Positions 25,727 to 33,819 of a stretch of DNA of 64,000 bases are shown one piece after another. Position 1 is the first letter of the stretch. Each line of letters begins with the position of its first letter. The stretch is from JAAYEL01 sp964345835 (GTDB lineage: Bacteria; Bacillota; Clostridia; Tissierellales; Peptoniphilaceae). The position numbers were made by a program, and so were the translations under genes. The stretch lies in assembly GCA_964345835.1 (NCBI GenBank), contig CAYFSL010000005.1, forward strand, positions 10,130-74,129, given 5' to 3'. Under the pieces are notes generated by a model. That model was given only the letters and a program-made list of their open reading frames with translations. It made no database searches and had not been told where the DNA came from.

Positions 25727-27100
25727 TTACTTTCCAACGCAAAAGTCGTTGAATATCTTATTTAATACATCTTCGTCAATATTTTCACCAGTGATTTCGC
25801 TCAGGTATTCATAGCAATTGTTAAGGTCGATTTCAACTGCATCAAGTGGAAATCCTGCCCTTATATCGTTTAAGCAAGATTCAAGGGATCCAATCGCTTT
25901 TTCAATTAGGTTTCTATGCCTAATGTTGGTTATTAGGCTGTCATCGTTAGTCTGGATTTGGCCGTCAAAAAACATGTCTATTATGGCATTTTCCAGGTCT
26001 TTTATACCCTCTTGTCTGGTTATTGACATATCTATGATGGTCTTTTCCTTGAACCTATCTTTTATTTCGTCCCTATCTATCTTAATATCTAAATCCTGTT
26101 TATTAAGCAAGATTATTGACTTTCTTCTAGATAAAAGGTCTGCTATTTTTTCATCTTCATCGTCAAAATCCCTACTCATATCAAATATTCCAATGACCAG
26201 GTCCGATTCATTGATTAGGGAAATACTTTTTTCTACCCCGATTGATTCAACTATATCCTCTGTATCTCTTATACCAGCTGTATCAATTAGCTTAATTGAT
26301 ACCCCCCCTAGGTCTATATATTCTTCTATAGTATCTCTAGTTGTGCCCGGAATATCTGTAACTATTGCCCTATTTTCTTTAAGAAGGGCATTAAGCAAAG
26401 AAGACTTGCCAACATTAGGCTTTCCAATGATTACAGTCTTTATACCTTCCCTTAATATTCTCCCCTTGTTAGAGGAATTATACATTTCTTTTAGCTTCTC
26501 AAGGACCTTATCACCTGTCTCAAGGACAGGCTCAATAGGTAGTTCATCCTGTTGGTCTTCCATAAAGTTTATAGAATATTCCACCCTTGCTAGCATATTT
26601 AATATTTGATCTTTAAGGTCTTTAATTGTGTTTTTCAAGCCACCAGATAGCTGATTTAGTGAAGCTTCATAAGATTTATCGGTCTTGGCATCAATTAGGT
26701 CAATGACCGCTTCTGCTTGACTTAGGTCAAGTCTACCATTTAAAAAAGCCCTCTTGGTAAATTCACCTCTTTCGGCTAAAAAAGCCCCCTTATTTAATAA
26801 GACTTCTAATACTTTTTTTACCGCAACACTCCCACCATGGCAATATATTTCCACCATATCTTCCCTAGTATAAGTATAAGGCCCCTTCATAAATACCATA
26901 AGAACCTCGTCTACTAAGCTATCACCATCAAAGATATGCCCATATTCCATATATCTATGCTTAATATCCTCTAATGGCTTGCCCTTTATATTTTTAAATA
27001 CAGCCCTTCCTATTATATGGGATTCGGGGCCAGACATCCTGACTATACCGATTCCCGCTTCTCCTATGGCTGTAGAAATCGCAGCTATTGTTTTTTCCAT
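25727..27100 (-). CDS. mnmE: tRNA modification GTPase MnmE
   Basis: A 457-residue G protein that dimerises through its G domain and, with MnmG and 5-formyl-THF, modifies U34 of tRNAs. It shows an N-terminal folate-binding domain starting TIAAISTAIGEAGIGIVRMSG, a helical domain, then a G domain with G1 GKPNVGKSS, G2 with TTRDT, G3 DTAGI and G4 NKQD. The C-terminus is FCVGK, the catalytic CxGK motif. A TATAAT box with TGG before it lies about 45 bases upstream. It is the first gene of the operon after the jag terminator. Confidence 0.97.
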   Translation of the reverse strand: MEKTIAAISTAIGEAGIGIVRMSGPESHIIGRAVFKNIKGKPLEDIKHRYMEYGHIFDGDSLVDEVLMVFMKGPYTYTREDMVEIYCHGGSVAVKKVLEVLLNKGAFLAERGEFTKRAFLNGRLDLSQAEAVIDLIDAKTDKSYEASLNQLSGGLKNTIKDLKDQILNMLARVEYSINFMEDQQDELPIEPVLETGDKVLEKLKEMYNSSNKGRILREGIKTVIIGKPNVGKSSLLNALLKENRAIVTDIPGTTRDTIEEYIDLGGVSIKLIDTAGIRDTEDIVESIGVEKSISLINESDLVIGIFDMSRDFDDEDEKIADLLSRRKSIILLNKQDLDIKIDRDEIKDRFKEKTIIDMSITRQEGIKDLENAIIDMFFDGQIQTNDDSLITNIRHRNLIEKAIGSLESCLNDIRAGFPLDAVEIDLNNCYEYLSEITGENIDEDVLNKIFNDFCVGK

Positions 27101-27201
27101 ATTTATTGCTCCATGATTTATCTTTTAAAGCAGTAGAATTATATACCACTTTTTAATAATTTCCTAATCCTCTATTATTATATCTTAAAATAAATATATA
27201 A

Positions 27202-27224
27202 AAACTCCCCAGATTGGGGAGTTT
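27202..27224 (-). terminator. Terminator of rpmH-rnpA-yidD-yidC-jag
   Basis: AAACTCCCC (27202-27210) and GGGGAGTTT (27216-27224) form a 9-bp perfect stem with a 5-base loop, followed on the minus strand by TTTTTATA. It is directly after the jag stop. Confidence 0.85.
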
Positions 27225-27225
27225 G

Positions 27226-28191
27226 TTAGTCTTTATATTTGATTATTACCTTCCTATTAGGAAAGCTTCCTTGTGATATTGTCTCAACTTCCTTATACTT
27301 TTGAAGGGCATAGTGAACTATACGTCTTTCATATGAATTCATCGGATCTAAAGCAATTGATTTTTTTGTTTTAATAACCTTGAAAGCAAGCTTCCTAGCG
27401 TTGTTTTCTATAGCTTCCTTTCTCCTATTCCTGTAGTTAGCAACGTCAATTGTTACCCTGCAGAAATCTTTCGCATGCTTATTTGTCAATAAATTCAGGA
27501 TATATTGAAGCGAGTCAAGTGTTTCTCCCTTTCTACCAATGATAATACCAGTATCTTCTTCCGAGATATCAACAAGATTATAGTTTATAGAATTTTCGTC
27601 AATATCAACTTCTACACTGGCCTTGATATGCATATATTGCAAAATATCTTCTAAGTTCTTTTGGCTTTCTACAGCTAATTGATCTATAGATAGAAGATTA
27701 GGCTCTTCCATATCAAGCTTATCTTCTTTTTTATCAAGATTTTTACCATCAGAATCCTTTGACAATTCTTCTTTAATCTCAGTATTAACTTGTTTTTTCG
27801 TAGAGGAAGCTTCCTTTTCTCCTGCCAACTCAGAATATTTATCGCTTTTAACCTTAGCTTCTTCAGAAGCTTTTGCTTTTTTTAACTCTTCTTCCTTGGC
27901 TAATCTCTCTTTTTCAGCCTTTTTTTCAGCTTCAAGTCTTTTTTCTTTTTCAACTTTAGCTTTTTCTTCAGCCTCTTTTTTTTCACCATAGATATCATTA
28001 ATATCTATCTTAAATTCTTCCTTTTGAGATATCTTAACTATGGCATCCTTGCTTCCAAATATACCTAAGAAGCCTGACTTAGCCTCTTCCAATACCTCAA
28101 TTACAACCTCACTTCTAGATAACTCTAAATCTTTAAGTCCTAGTTCAACAGCCTCTTCAACTGTTTTTGCTGACTTTATAACCGATTTCAT
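27226..28191 (-). CDS. jag: RNA-binding protein Jag/KhpB
   Basis: A 321-residue KhpB/EloR-type RNA-binding protein linked in Gram-positives to cell elongation and mRNA regulation. The Jag_N domain is at 1-50 (SAKTVEEAVELGLKDLELSRSEV and SGFLGIFGSKDA). A long Lys/Glu/Ala-rich charged linker spans about 70-175. A KH domain carries GIIIGRKGETLDSLQYILNLL (about 216-236), and the C-terminal R3H domain carries NYRNRRKEAIENNARKLA and PMNSYERRIVHYALQ. ATG 28191 with GGAG six bases upstream is preferred over TTG two codons earlier. It follows yidC by about 10 bases. Confidence 0.95.
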   Translation of the reverse strand: MKSVIKSAKTVEEAVELGLKDLELSRSEVVIEVLEEAKSGFLGIFGSKDAIVKISQKEEFKIDINDIYGEKKEAEEKAKVEKEKRLEAEKKAEKERLAKEEELKKAKASEEAKVKSDKYSELAGEKEASSTKKQVNTEIKEELSKDSDGKNLDKKEDKLDMEEPNLLSIDQLAVESQKNLEDILQYMHIKASVEVDIDENSINYNLVDISEEDTGIIIGRKGETLDSLQYILNLLTNKHAKDFCRVTIDVANYRNRRKEAIENNARKLAFKVIKTKKSIALDPMNSYERRIVHYALQKYKEVETISQGSFPNRKVIIKYKD

Positions 28192-28201
28192 TTCCAACTC
28201 C

Positions 28202-28915
28202 TTACGCTTCTTGCTTTCGTGCTGAAAAAGCCTTAGTAATCAACTTTACAATGATTTCTATAATATTACCAGCTACCCAATATAAAACAAGTCCAGAAGG
28301 TAGAGTTCTAAATACAAAGAAAAATACCAGTGGGAATATATATAGCATCATCTTTTGAGTCTGCATAGCACCAGCAGGTGCACCTGGAGTGTTTGTACTG
28401 CTTAGGAAACTTACTAAAAATTGTGTTAATGAGTTTAGTATAGCTAATACAAAACCAGTCGGATCCATTAATGATAAATCTTTTATCCAGAAGAAGTTCT
28501 TAGCTATAGTATCTATCTTTTTTGGATCATCAAATAAGTAACGTTGTGGTTCCCTAATTACGTTGAATAGGGCAATCACTATAATCATTTGAATGATCAT
28601 CATCAAGCAGCTTGAGCAACCAGCCCCAGCTACATTATGTTCCTTTTGAAGCTCTTGTACCTTTTGTGAATAAATTTTTTGGTCGTAGCCATATTTCTTC
28701 TTAAGCTCTTCCATCTGCGGTTGCAGGGACTGAGCCTTTTGACTCTGCTTAGTTGATTGAATAGTTAAAGGGATTGTAATCAGCTTATAAATAACCGCCA
28801 TAATTAATAGGGCAATCGCATAATATGATATAATGACAGGTTCATTACCTAAACCTACCAAATAGTTATATATAAACCTAAATAACTTTCCTATAATCTG
28901 ACTTAAAAACGCCAC
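28202..28915 (-). CDS. yidC: Membrane protein insertase YidC
   Basis: A 237-residue Oxa1/YidC-family insertase for membrane proteins, the short Gram-positive form. It has five hydrophobic segments, the first helix being followed by a family-typical LITIPLTIQSTKQSQKAQSLQPQ segment with the conserved hydrophilic-groove arginine region replaced by Thr/Gln-rich sequence. A hairpin (KKKYGYDQKIYSQKVQELQKEH) and a Cys-containing GCSSCLMMI helix follow. There is no lipobox, unlike many bacilli. It is between yidD and jag in the conserved rpmH-rnpA-yidD-yidC-jag order. Confidence 0.95.
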   Translation of the reverse strand: MAFLSQIIGKLFRFIYNYLVGLGNEPVIISYYAIALLIMAVIYKLITIPLTIQSTKQSQKAQSLQPQMEELKKKYGYDQKIYSQKVQELQKEHNVAGAGCSSCLMMIIQMIIVIALFNVIREPQRYLFDDPKKIDTIAKNFFWIKDLSLMDPTGFVLAILNSLTQFLVSFLSSTNTPGAPAGAMQTQKMMLYIFPLVFFFVFRTLPSGLVLYWVAGNIIEIIVKLITKAFSARKQEA

Positions 28916-28924
28916 TTATTCCTC

Positions 28925-29137
28925 CTATTTAAGCGGATCATAGCCGCCCTTACTGAATGGATTACACCTCAATATCCTCCAACTACTCAAGAAAAATGCC
29001 TTAAAAAAATTATATTTTTGAAAGGCTTCAAGAGCATACTGGGAGCAGCTAGGCGTATACCTGCACTTTCCTTGTCCCAGTAAGGGGGATATAAACTTTC
29101 GATATGATTTGATTAAAAATATAAATATCTTGTTCAT
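28925..29137 (-). CDS. yidD: Membrane protein insertion efficiency factor YidD
   Basis: A 70-residue YidD family protein thought to assist YidC-dependent insertion. It carries SYRKFISPLLGQGKCRYTPSCSQYALEAF with conserved cysteines, RILRCNPFSKGGYDPL, and an N-terminal amphipathic or hydrophobic start. Its ATG overlaps the rnpA stop by 4 bases, indicating translational coupling. Confidence 0.95.
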   Translation of the reverse strand: MNKIFIFLIKSYRKFISPLLGQGKCRYTPSCSQYALEAFQKYNFFKAFFLSSWRILRCNPFSKGGYDPLK

Positions 29138-29472
29138 TTTTTTCTTCTTTTGGAAAATGATAGGCAGTGAAAAAGACTCTTCTCTAGCTCCTTATAACTT
29201 AAGTCAATACAATTGCTCTTGGGTAGGATAATATAGTCGAAACCATCCTCAAATCCTGCTAGGTTCAATCTGATAATCTCTTTCAATCTTCTTCTAACTC
29301 TATTTCTCTTATTGGCTTTTCCAAATTTCCTAGATAAGGTAAATCCAAATCTCTTATTTTTAAGACCATTATCTACAACATATATAGTAAAATTTCTATT
29401 GTAATATCTCTTGGACTTACGATAAGCTCTCGTAAAATCTTGACTTTTCTTAATCCTATATTTTTGTTCCAT
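29134..29472 (-). CDS. rnpA: Ribonuclease P protein component
   Basis: A 112-residue basic protein subunit that helps the RNase P RNA bind pre-tRNA leaders. It shows the N-terminal RIKKSQDFTRAYRKSKRYYNRNF, FGFTLSRKFGKANKRNRVRRRLKEIIR with the RNR motif (KRNRVRRRLKE), and YIILPK. Located between rpmH and yidD as in most bacteria. Confidence 0.96.
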   Translation of the reverse strand: MEQKYRIKKSQDFTRAYRKSKRYYNRNFTIYVVDNGLKNKRFGFTLSRKFGKANKRNRVRRRLKEIIRLNLAGFEDGFDYIILPKSNCIDLSYKELEKSLFHCLSFSKRRKK

Positions 29473-29514
29473 TAATAATCCTAAAAAAAATATAATCTAT
29501 GAATAACTCATAGA

Positions 29515-29649
29515 CTAAGCTGACAATCTTTTTCTTCCTTTTTTCCTTCTAGCTCTCAATACGTTTCTTCCGCCTGGAGTAGACATTCTTGCTCTGAATC
29601 CATGTTTTCTAGATTTTCTTCTATTGTTTGGTTGAAATGTTCTCTTCAT
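29515..29649 (-). CDS. rpmH: 50S ribosomal protein L34
   Basis: A 44-codon gene read directly from the minus strand. It starts MKRTFQPNNRRKSRKHGF, continues RARMSTPGGRNVLRARRKKGRKRLSA and ends at TAG 29515, a full-length L34. A GGAGGGG site precedes the ATG. A near-consensus promoter lies just upstream, as is usual for this highly expressed gene near the origin. rnpA begins 42 bases downstream. Confidence 0.98.
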   Translation of the reverse strand: MKRTFQPNNRRKSRKHGFRARMSTPGGRNVLRARRKKGRKRLSA

Positions 29650-29691
29650 TTTTTCCCCTCCTTACACAATGTTTATAAAATGCTAGCTTTT

Positions 29692-29720
29692 ATTATAAAT
29701 TTATAGCCTAAAATTGTCAA
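29692..29720 (-). promoter_or_regulatory. Consensus promoter of the rpmH operon
   Basis: On the minus strand TTGACA (29720-29715), a 17-base spacer and TATAAT (29697-29692), a perfect sigma-A promoter 43 bases upstream of the rpmH start codon. Confidence 0.85.
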
Positions 29721-29744
29721 GTTAAAGGAGCTTTTTTCTCCTAA

Positions 29745-29775
29745 TTTACACATAATTAGAGTATAGTAGTATAAT
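29745..29775 (+). promoter_or_regulatory. Probable promoter of the phosphodiesterase gene
   Basis: TATAAT at 29770-29775 with TTTACA at 29745-29750; the 19-base spacer is long. It is back to back with the rpmH promoter. Confidence 0.4.
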
Positions 29776-29809
29776 GATAGTTAATTAATATATTTTTTAG
29801 GAGGAAGAA

Positions 29810-30619
29810 ATGACCTATATTATAATAACATTGCTAATAATACTATTAATCTACATATTTTTGTCGGCTCCATCTTTTAAAAATGACCCAAGAATGGATA
29901 GTTTTTTATCCTATGACTATGCCCACAGGGGACTTTTTAATAACAAATCGGATGCTCCTGAAAATTCAATCAAAGCTATAGATTTAGCAGTTAAGGAATG
30001 TTATGGAATAGAGTTTGATATTAGACTTACAAAAGATGAGAAAATCGTAGTCTTCCATGATGATTCTTTAGAGAGAATGTGTGGGGAAGATATTGATATT
30101 AGAAGCTTGACCTATGAAGACCTATACTCCTACAAACTTTTACAATCTGACCAAGGAATTCCTTTATTTATAGATGTCCTTAAAAAAGTAGATGGAAAAA
30201 TCCCATTAATAATTGAACTAAAGTGTGAAAATAAGGATGTAGATATCCTTGCTAGCAAAGCATCTAAAATTTTGGATAAATATGATGGACAATTCATGGT
30301 AGAGTCCTTCAACCCTCTAGCTGTAAAGTGGTTTAGAAAAAATAGAAAAAAATTTATAAGGGGACAGCTATCTGGAGGGCGTTTTAATAATACAAGTAGA
30401 TTAGAAGGTTTTTTCCTATCTAATCTTTTGATCAACTTCCTTTCAAGGCCTAACTTTATTGCCTATGACCACGAGTATACAGACAAAATTTCCTTAAAAA
30501 TTCAAAAATATCTATGGAAGTCTACCATGGTTGCCTACACTGTAAAAACTAAGAAAGATTATGATGAAAAAAAAGACTTCTACGACATCATTATTTTTGA
30601 AGGATTTTACCCAAATTAA
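29810..30619 (+). CDS. Membrane-anchored glycerophosphodiester phosphodiesterase family protein
   Basis: A 269-residue GDPD-family enzyme, a TIM-barrel hydrolase that releases glycerol 3-phosphate from glycerophosphodiesters. Residues 2-20 form one hydrophobic N-terminal anchor. The catalytic core has YAHRGLFNNKSDAPENSIKAI (HRG and EN motifs), IEFDIRLTKDEKIVVFHDDSLERM (ExD and HD, metal and acid/base residues), LIIELK and a late VKWF segment. GGAGG precedes ATG 29810. It lies between rpmH and dnaA, normally adjacent divergent neighbours, so it is an unusual insertion at this locus. Confidence 0.9.
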   Translation: MTYIIITLLIILLIYIFLSAPSFKNDPRMDSFLSYDYAHRGLFNNKSDAPENSIKAIDLAVKECYGIEFDIRLTKDEKIVVFHDDSLERMCGEDIDIRSLTYEDLYSYKLLQSDQGIPLFIDVLKKVDGKIPLIIELKCENKDVDILASKASKILDKYDGQFMVESFNPLAVKWFRKNRKKFIRGQLSGGRFNNTSRLEGFFLSNLLINFLSRPNFIAYDHEYTDKISLKIQKYLWKSTMVAYTVKTKKDYDEKKDFYDIIIFEGFYPN

Positions 30620-30631
30620 ACTTTTGCACAA

Positions 30632-30895
30632 TTGTGGATATCTTGAGTTTTGCCCTCAAAATTGGTATAATAAGGGAAAATAAATAAAGTAATGCACATT
30701 TTCGAATAACTTGTCCACATTTGTGGATAAGTTGTAGATAATTTTATAGAAATACTTCTACAATTAGCTTGATTTCAATGAATTTTATCCACAAAGCCCT
30801 GTATTAACAATATGCAAGCATTTTGTGGATATTTTATTGTATTTCCCTACAGATAGCTATTTGCCTATATTAAGGAAATTATAAATTGTGGATAA
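30632..30895. other. oriC, upstream DnaA-box cluster
   Basis: The 300-base region before dnaA holds six DnaA boxes. TTATCCACA-type sites are at 30722-30730 (minus), 30785-30793 (plus) and 30887-30895 (minus); one-mismatch boxes are at 30632-30640 (minus), 30711-30719 (plus, TTGTCCACA) and 30824-30832 (minus). Two of them (30711 and 30722) face each other 2 bases apart. This matches the upstream half of a bipartite Firmicute oriC. Confidence 0.85.
30643..30671 (+). promoter_or_regulatory. dnaA promoter with extended -10, flanked by a DnaA box
   Basis: TTGAGT (30643-30648), a 17-base spacer ending TTGG, and TATAAT (30666-30671). A DnaA box ends 2 bases before the -35 element, which suggests autorepression. 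The transcript would have a leader of about 240 bases containing the remaining five boxes. Confidence 0.7.
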
Positions 30896-30919
30896 GATTG
30901 TTAACAACTAGGAGGACTT

Positions 30920-32332
30920 ATGGATGATCTGAATTTACTCTGGAGTCAGGTATCTAATGAACTTTTCAAAAAAATGATAGGAGCCCACTACAACGCCTTT
31001 ATTAGGCCTCTTTCGCCCATAAAGCTTGATGAGGGCACCCTCTACATAAATGCTGTAACATCTATGATAAAAAATGTTGTCAGTAACAAGTATTTAGAGC
31101 CTATCCAGGCCGAATTTTCAAAAATTCTTAACGAGGATATTAAAGTTGTATTTTTAGACCCAAAAGATCCAAGTTTCGGCTTAATTCAAAAGGACCAAAA
31201 GGTATACGACTCTGGCCAGGTCGGTCTAATAAAAGAAGATATAGATGAAAAGAATAATAAAAATAGCTTTACTTTTTACAATAGTGCTTTAAATCCAAGA
31301 TATACCTTCGATAATTTTGTAAAGGGTAAAAGTAACGACTTCGCCTTGGCAGTAGCTACAAGCGTTGCTGAGGAGCCAGGTACTAACTACAACCCACTAT
31401 TTATATATGGTGGGTCAGGCCTTGGAAAAACCCACTTGATGCAGGCTATTGGACATGCAATCTTGGAAAGGGAAAAAGATGCCAAGGTCCTTTATATAAC
31501 AAGTGAAAATTTTATGAATGAATTTATTTCTACCATAACCGACAGTAAGAACTCTGTAATTAACTCCCAAAAATTTAGGGATAAGTACAGAAATGCTGAT
31601 GTCTTAATGATTGATGATATCCAATTTATTGCTGGTAAAGAGGGGACCCAAGAAGAAATTTTCCATACCTTTAACTCCCTTAGAGAGGCTAAGAAGCAGA
31701 TAATTTTAACCTCAGACAAGGTACCTAAAGATATTAAAAATCTAGAAGAAAGATTAGTTACCAGGTTTGAAGGGGGAATCCTTGCAGATATCCAGCTTCC
31801 AGACTACGAAACAAGGGTAGCAATCTTAAAGCATAAGATGAAGATGGATAAGATTGGTCCTGTCCCTAATAATGTTATTGAATTTATAGCAACTAACATA
31901 ACCTCCAGCATTAGGGAGCTTGAAGGGGCGATAATCAAGGTTATGGCCTATTACAACCTTAGATATAAAGATAACCCTAATATTTCAGATGAAAACTTCC
32001 TAGAAGTTGCCAAGCAGGCTCTGGCTATAGAAGAGAAAAAGCCTAAAGAAATAACTTTAAGTTATATAAAAGAAGTTGTAGCTGACTACTACGAGATTAG
32101 CGTAGATGACCTGATTTCCACCTCTAGGCAGCAAAATATTGCAAGGCCTAGGCAGGTTGCCATGTATTTTTCAAGAAAAATGACTAACCTATCTCTTATT
32201 AAAATCGCAAATTCTTTTGATAGGGACCATTCTACAGTTATGCATGGGACTGATAAAATAGAAAAATTAATAGAATCAAGCCTGGAGTTTAGTAAGGAAA
32301 TAGACGAAATTAAGTCAATAATAAAGGGCTAA
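30920..32332 (+). CDS. dnaA: Chromosomal replication initiator DnaA
   Basis: The ATP-dependent initiator that binds DnaA boxes and opens oriC. The product is 470 residues. Domain I (1-85) has the LWSQVSNELFKKMIGAHYNAFIRPL helices, domain II is short (about 86-125), and the AAA+ domain III has Walker A GGSGLGKTHLMQAIG (about 156-170), Walker B LMIDDIQFIAGKEGTQEEIFHTFNSL and arginine-finger segments. Domain IV ends with a duplex-DNA HTH containing RPRQVAMYFSRKMTNLSLIKIANSFDRDHSTVMHGTDKI (DRDHSTV signature). AGGAGG precedes ATG 30920. Confidence 0.98.
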   Translation: MDDLNLLWSQVSNELFKKMIGAHYNAFIRPLSPIKLDEGTLYINAVTSMIKNVVSNKYLEPIQAEFSKILNEDIKVVFLDPKDPSFGLIQKDQKVYDSGQVGLIKEDIDEKNNKNSFTFYNSALNPRYTFDNFVKGKSNDFALAVATSVAEEPGTNYNPLFIYGGSGLGKTHLMQAIGHAILEREKDAKVLYITSENFMNEFISTITDSKNSVINSQKFRDKYRNADVLMIDDIQFIAGKEGTQEEIFHTFNSLREAKKQIILTSDKVPKDIKNLEERLVTRFEGGILADIQLPDYETRVAILKHKMKMDKIGPVPNNVIEFIATNITSSIRELEGAIIKVMAYYNLRYKDNPNISDENFLEVAKQALAIEEKKPKEITLSYIKEVVADYYEISVDDLISTSRQQNIARPRQVAMYFSRKMTNLSLIKIANSFDRDHSTVMHGTDKIEKLIESSLEFSKEIDEIKSIIKG

Positions 32333-32475
32333 TGTGGATAAGTTTGATAATTGGGATTTTTTACCTTGGACTTATCAACAAGCTTATGGTCATGTATTTT
32401 AGTTGAATTTCAACATTAACTTGACTTATCAACATATCAACAGCCCCTACTACTATTATTACTAATAATATAAAT
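32333..32475. other. oriC, downstream unwinding region with DnaA-trios
   Basis: Between dnaA and dnaN are a perfect DnaA box on the minus strand (32333-32341, right after the dnaA stop) and TTATCAACA boxes at 32372-32380 and 32426-32434, with ATATCAACA at 32434-32442. Next comes a GCCCC cluster (32443-32447) and then CTA CTA CTA TTA TTA CTA (32447-32464), whose complement read 3' to 5' is six GAT/AAT DnaA-trios, followed by an AT-only stretch. The order box, GC cluster, trios, AT-rich DNA is that of the basal unwinding system known from Bacillus subtilis. Confidence 0.85.
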
Positions 32476-32491
32476 ATATATAGGAGAAAAA

Positions 32492-33583
32492 ATGAAATTT
32501 ACCATACTTAAAAATGACTTGTCAAAATATATAGGAATTGCTCAAAGAGCTATTTCCAGCAAGAGTTCAATCCAAATACTAGAAGGTATTGTTTTTGAAG
32601 CAAAGGATGACATGCTAATCTTATCATCTACAGATATGGAGATATCTGTAAATACTAGGGTGGCTTGTAAGGTTGAAGAAGAAGGATCTGTCGTACTAAA
32701 TTCAGAAATAGTTGGAAATATTGTAAGAAAAATGCCAGAAGACCTAATATGCTTTGAAGGTGACCATGACAATATAAGGATTAGCTGTCAAAATTCAAGA
32801 TTTGACTTAAAGGGGCAAGATCCCATGGATTACCCTGACCTTCCAGCAACCGAAGAAGAAGTTACTATGACCCTGGAAGCTGACGATTTAAAAGAAGCTA
32901 TAAGGGAGACTATTTTTGCCACTTCTAATGATGAAACCTGGCTGGCCTTGACAGGTGTGCTATTTAGTCAAAAAGAGGATAGGCTTGAATTTGTAGGGCT
33001 TGATGGTTACAGGATGGCGGTTAAGAATTTCGCCTATAAGGCTGAACCAAGGGATACAATAGTTCCCAAAAGAGCTCTTAACGAATTTGCCAAGATAATT
33101 GAAGATGGTTCAGTTGACATAACCATAGTAAAGGGGCATATAATATTTGCCAATAAAAACACTAAAATGTACACTAGGACCATAGATAAAAAGTATATAG
33201 ATTATGAAAAAATTATAAGTACTAATAACAAAATAAAACTTACAGTTAACAGGATGGACCTTCTGAATTCCCTGGAAAGAGCTATGCTTTTAGCCAAGGG
33301 AGGTACAGTAAGTATATCCAAGTTCTCTATAGAAGATGGAAATATAAATATACATTCTAGCTCTGATTATGGTGAGCTTAATGAGGATGTCCAATGTCTT
33401 AAAGAAGGTGAAGACTTAAAGATTTCATTTAATACAAGGTATGTTTTAGAGGGGCTAAAGGCCATGACTGACGATACTGTTGTTATCTACCTAAATGAAA
33501 GTCTTAATCCTATGCTGATTTATCCACAAAGTGATAAGGAAAGCTACCTATACTTAGCACTTCCAGTTAGGATGTCTTCTTAA
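32492..33583 (+). CDS. dnaN: DNA polymerase III beta sliding clamp
   Basis: A 363-residue clamp that forms a ring dimer around DNA and tethers polymerase III. It starts MKFTILKNDLSKYIGIAQRAISSKSSIQILEG, has three similar clamp domains (boundaries near 120 and 245), with FVGLDGYRMAV in domain 2, and ends YLALPVRM, the MPMR-type tail forming the peptide-binding pocket. GGAG precedes ATG 32492. It is downstream of the unwinding region and begins the dnaN-S4-recF-gyrB-gyrA series. Confidence 0.97.
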   Translation: MKFTILKNDLSKYIGIAQRAISSKSSIQILEGIVFEAKDDMLILSSTDMEISVNTRVACKVEEEGSVVLNSEIVGNIVRKMPEDLICFEGDHDNIRISCQNSRFDLKGQDPMDYPDLPATEEEVTMTLEADDLKEAIRETIFATSNDETWLALTGVLFSQKEDRLEFVGLDGYRMAVKNFAYKAEPRDTIVPKRALNEFAKIIEDGSVDITIVKGHIIFANKNTKMYTRTIDKKYIDYEKIISTNNKIKLTVNRMDLLNSLERAMLLAKGGTVSISKFSIEDGNINIHSSSDYGELNEDVQCLKEGEDLKISFNTRYVLEGLKAMTDDTVVIYLNESLNPMLIYPQSDKESYLYLALPVRMSS

Positions 33584-33600
33584 AACCACTAGGGGGAAGT

Positions 33601-33819
33601 ATGGAATTAATAAGAGTGAGTATTGATGGAGAATTTATAAAACTTGATTCACTCCTTAAACATGCAAGCTTGGTTGATTCTGGCGGTATTGCTAAGGAGA
33701 TAATCCAGGAGGGACATGTAAAGGTAAATGGGGCTGTATGCCTACAGAGGGGAAAAAAAATTAGACCTAAGGATAGGGTAGAAGTTGGAGACTATATAAT
33801 AGAAGTTGAGGGTGACTAG
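33601..33819 (+). CDS. S4 domain protein (YaaA/RlbA type)
   Basis: A 72-residue protein that is essentially one S4 RNA-binding domain: FIKLDSLLKHASLVDSGGIAKEIIQEGHVKVNGAVCLQRGKKIRPKDRVEVGD. This small gene between dnaN and recF is highly conserved in Firmicutes (yaaA in Bacillus) and its product has been linked to the ribosome large subunit. GGGGG precedes ATG 33601. Its TAG stop is directly followed by the recF TTG start. Confidence 0.93.
   Translation: MELIRVSIDGEFIKLDSLLKHASLVDSGGIAKEIIQEGHVKVNGAVCLQRGKKIRPKDRVEVGDYIIEVEGD

Noticed and set aside
25818..26609. 263-codon open frame opposite mnmE
   Set aside because: Ser/Ile/Leu-rich complement of a strongly supported gene with no ribosome site; a shadow frame.
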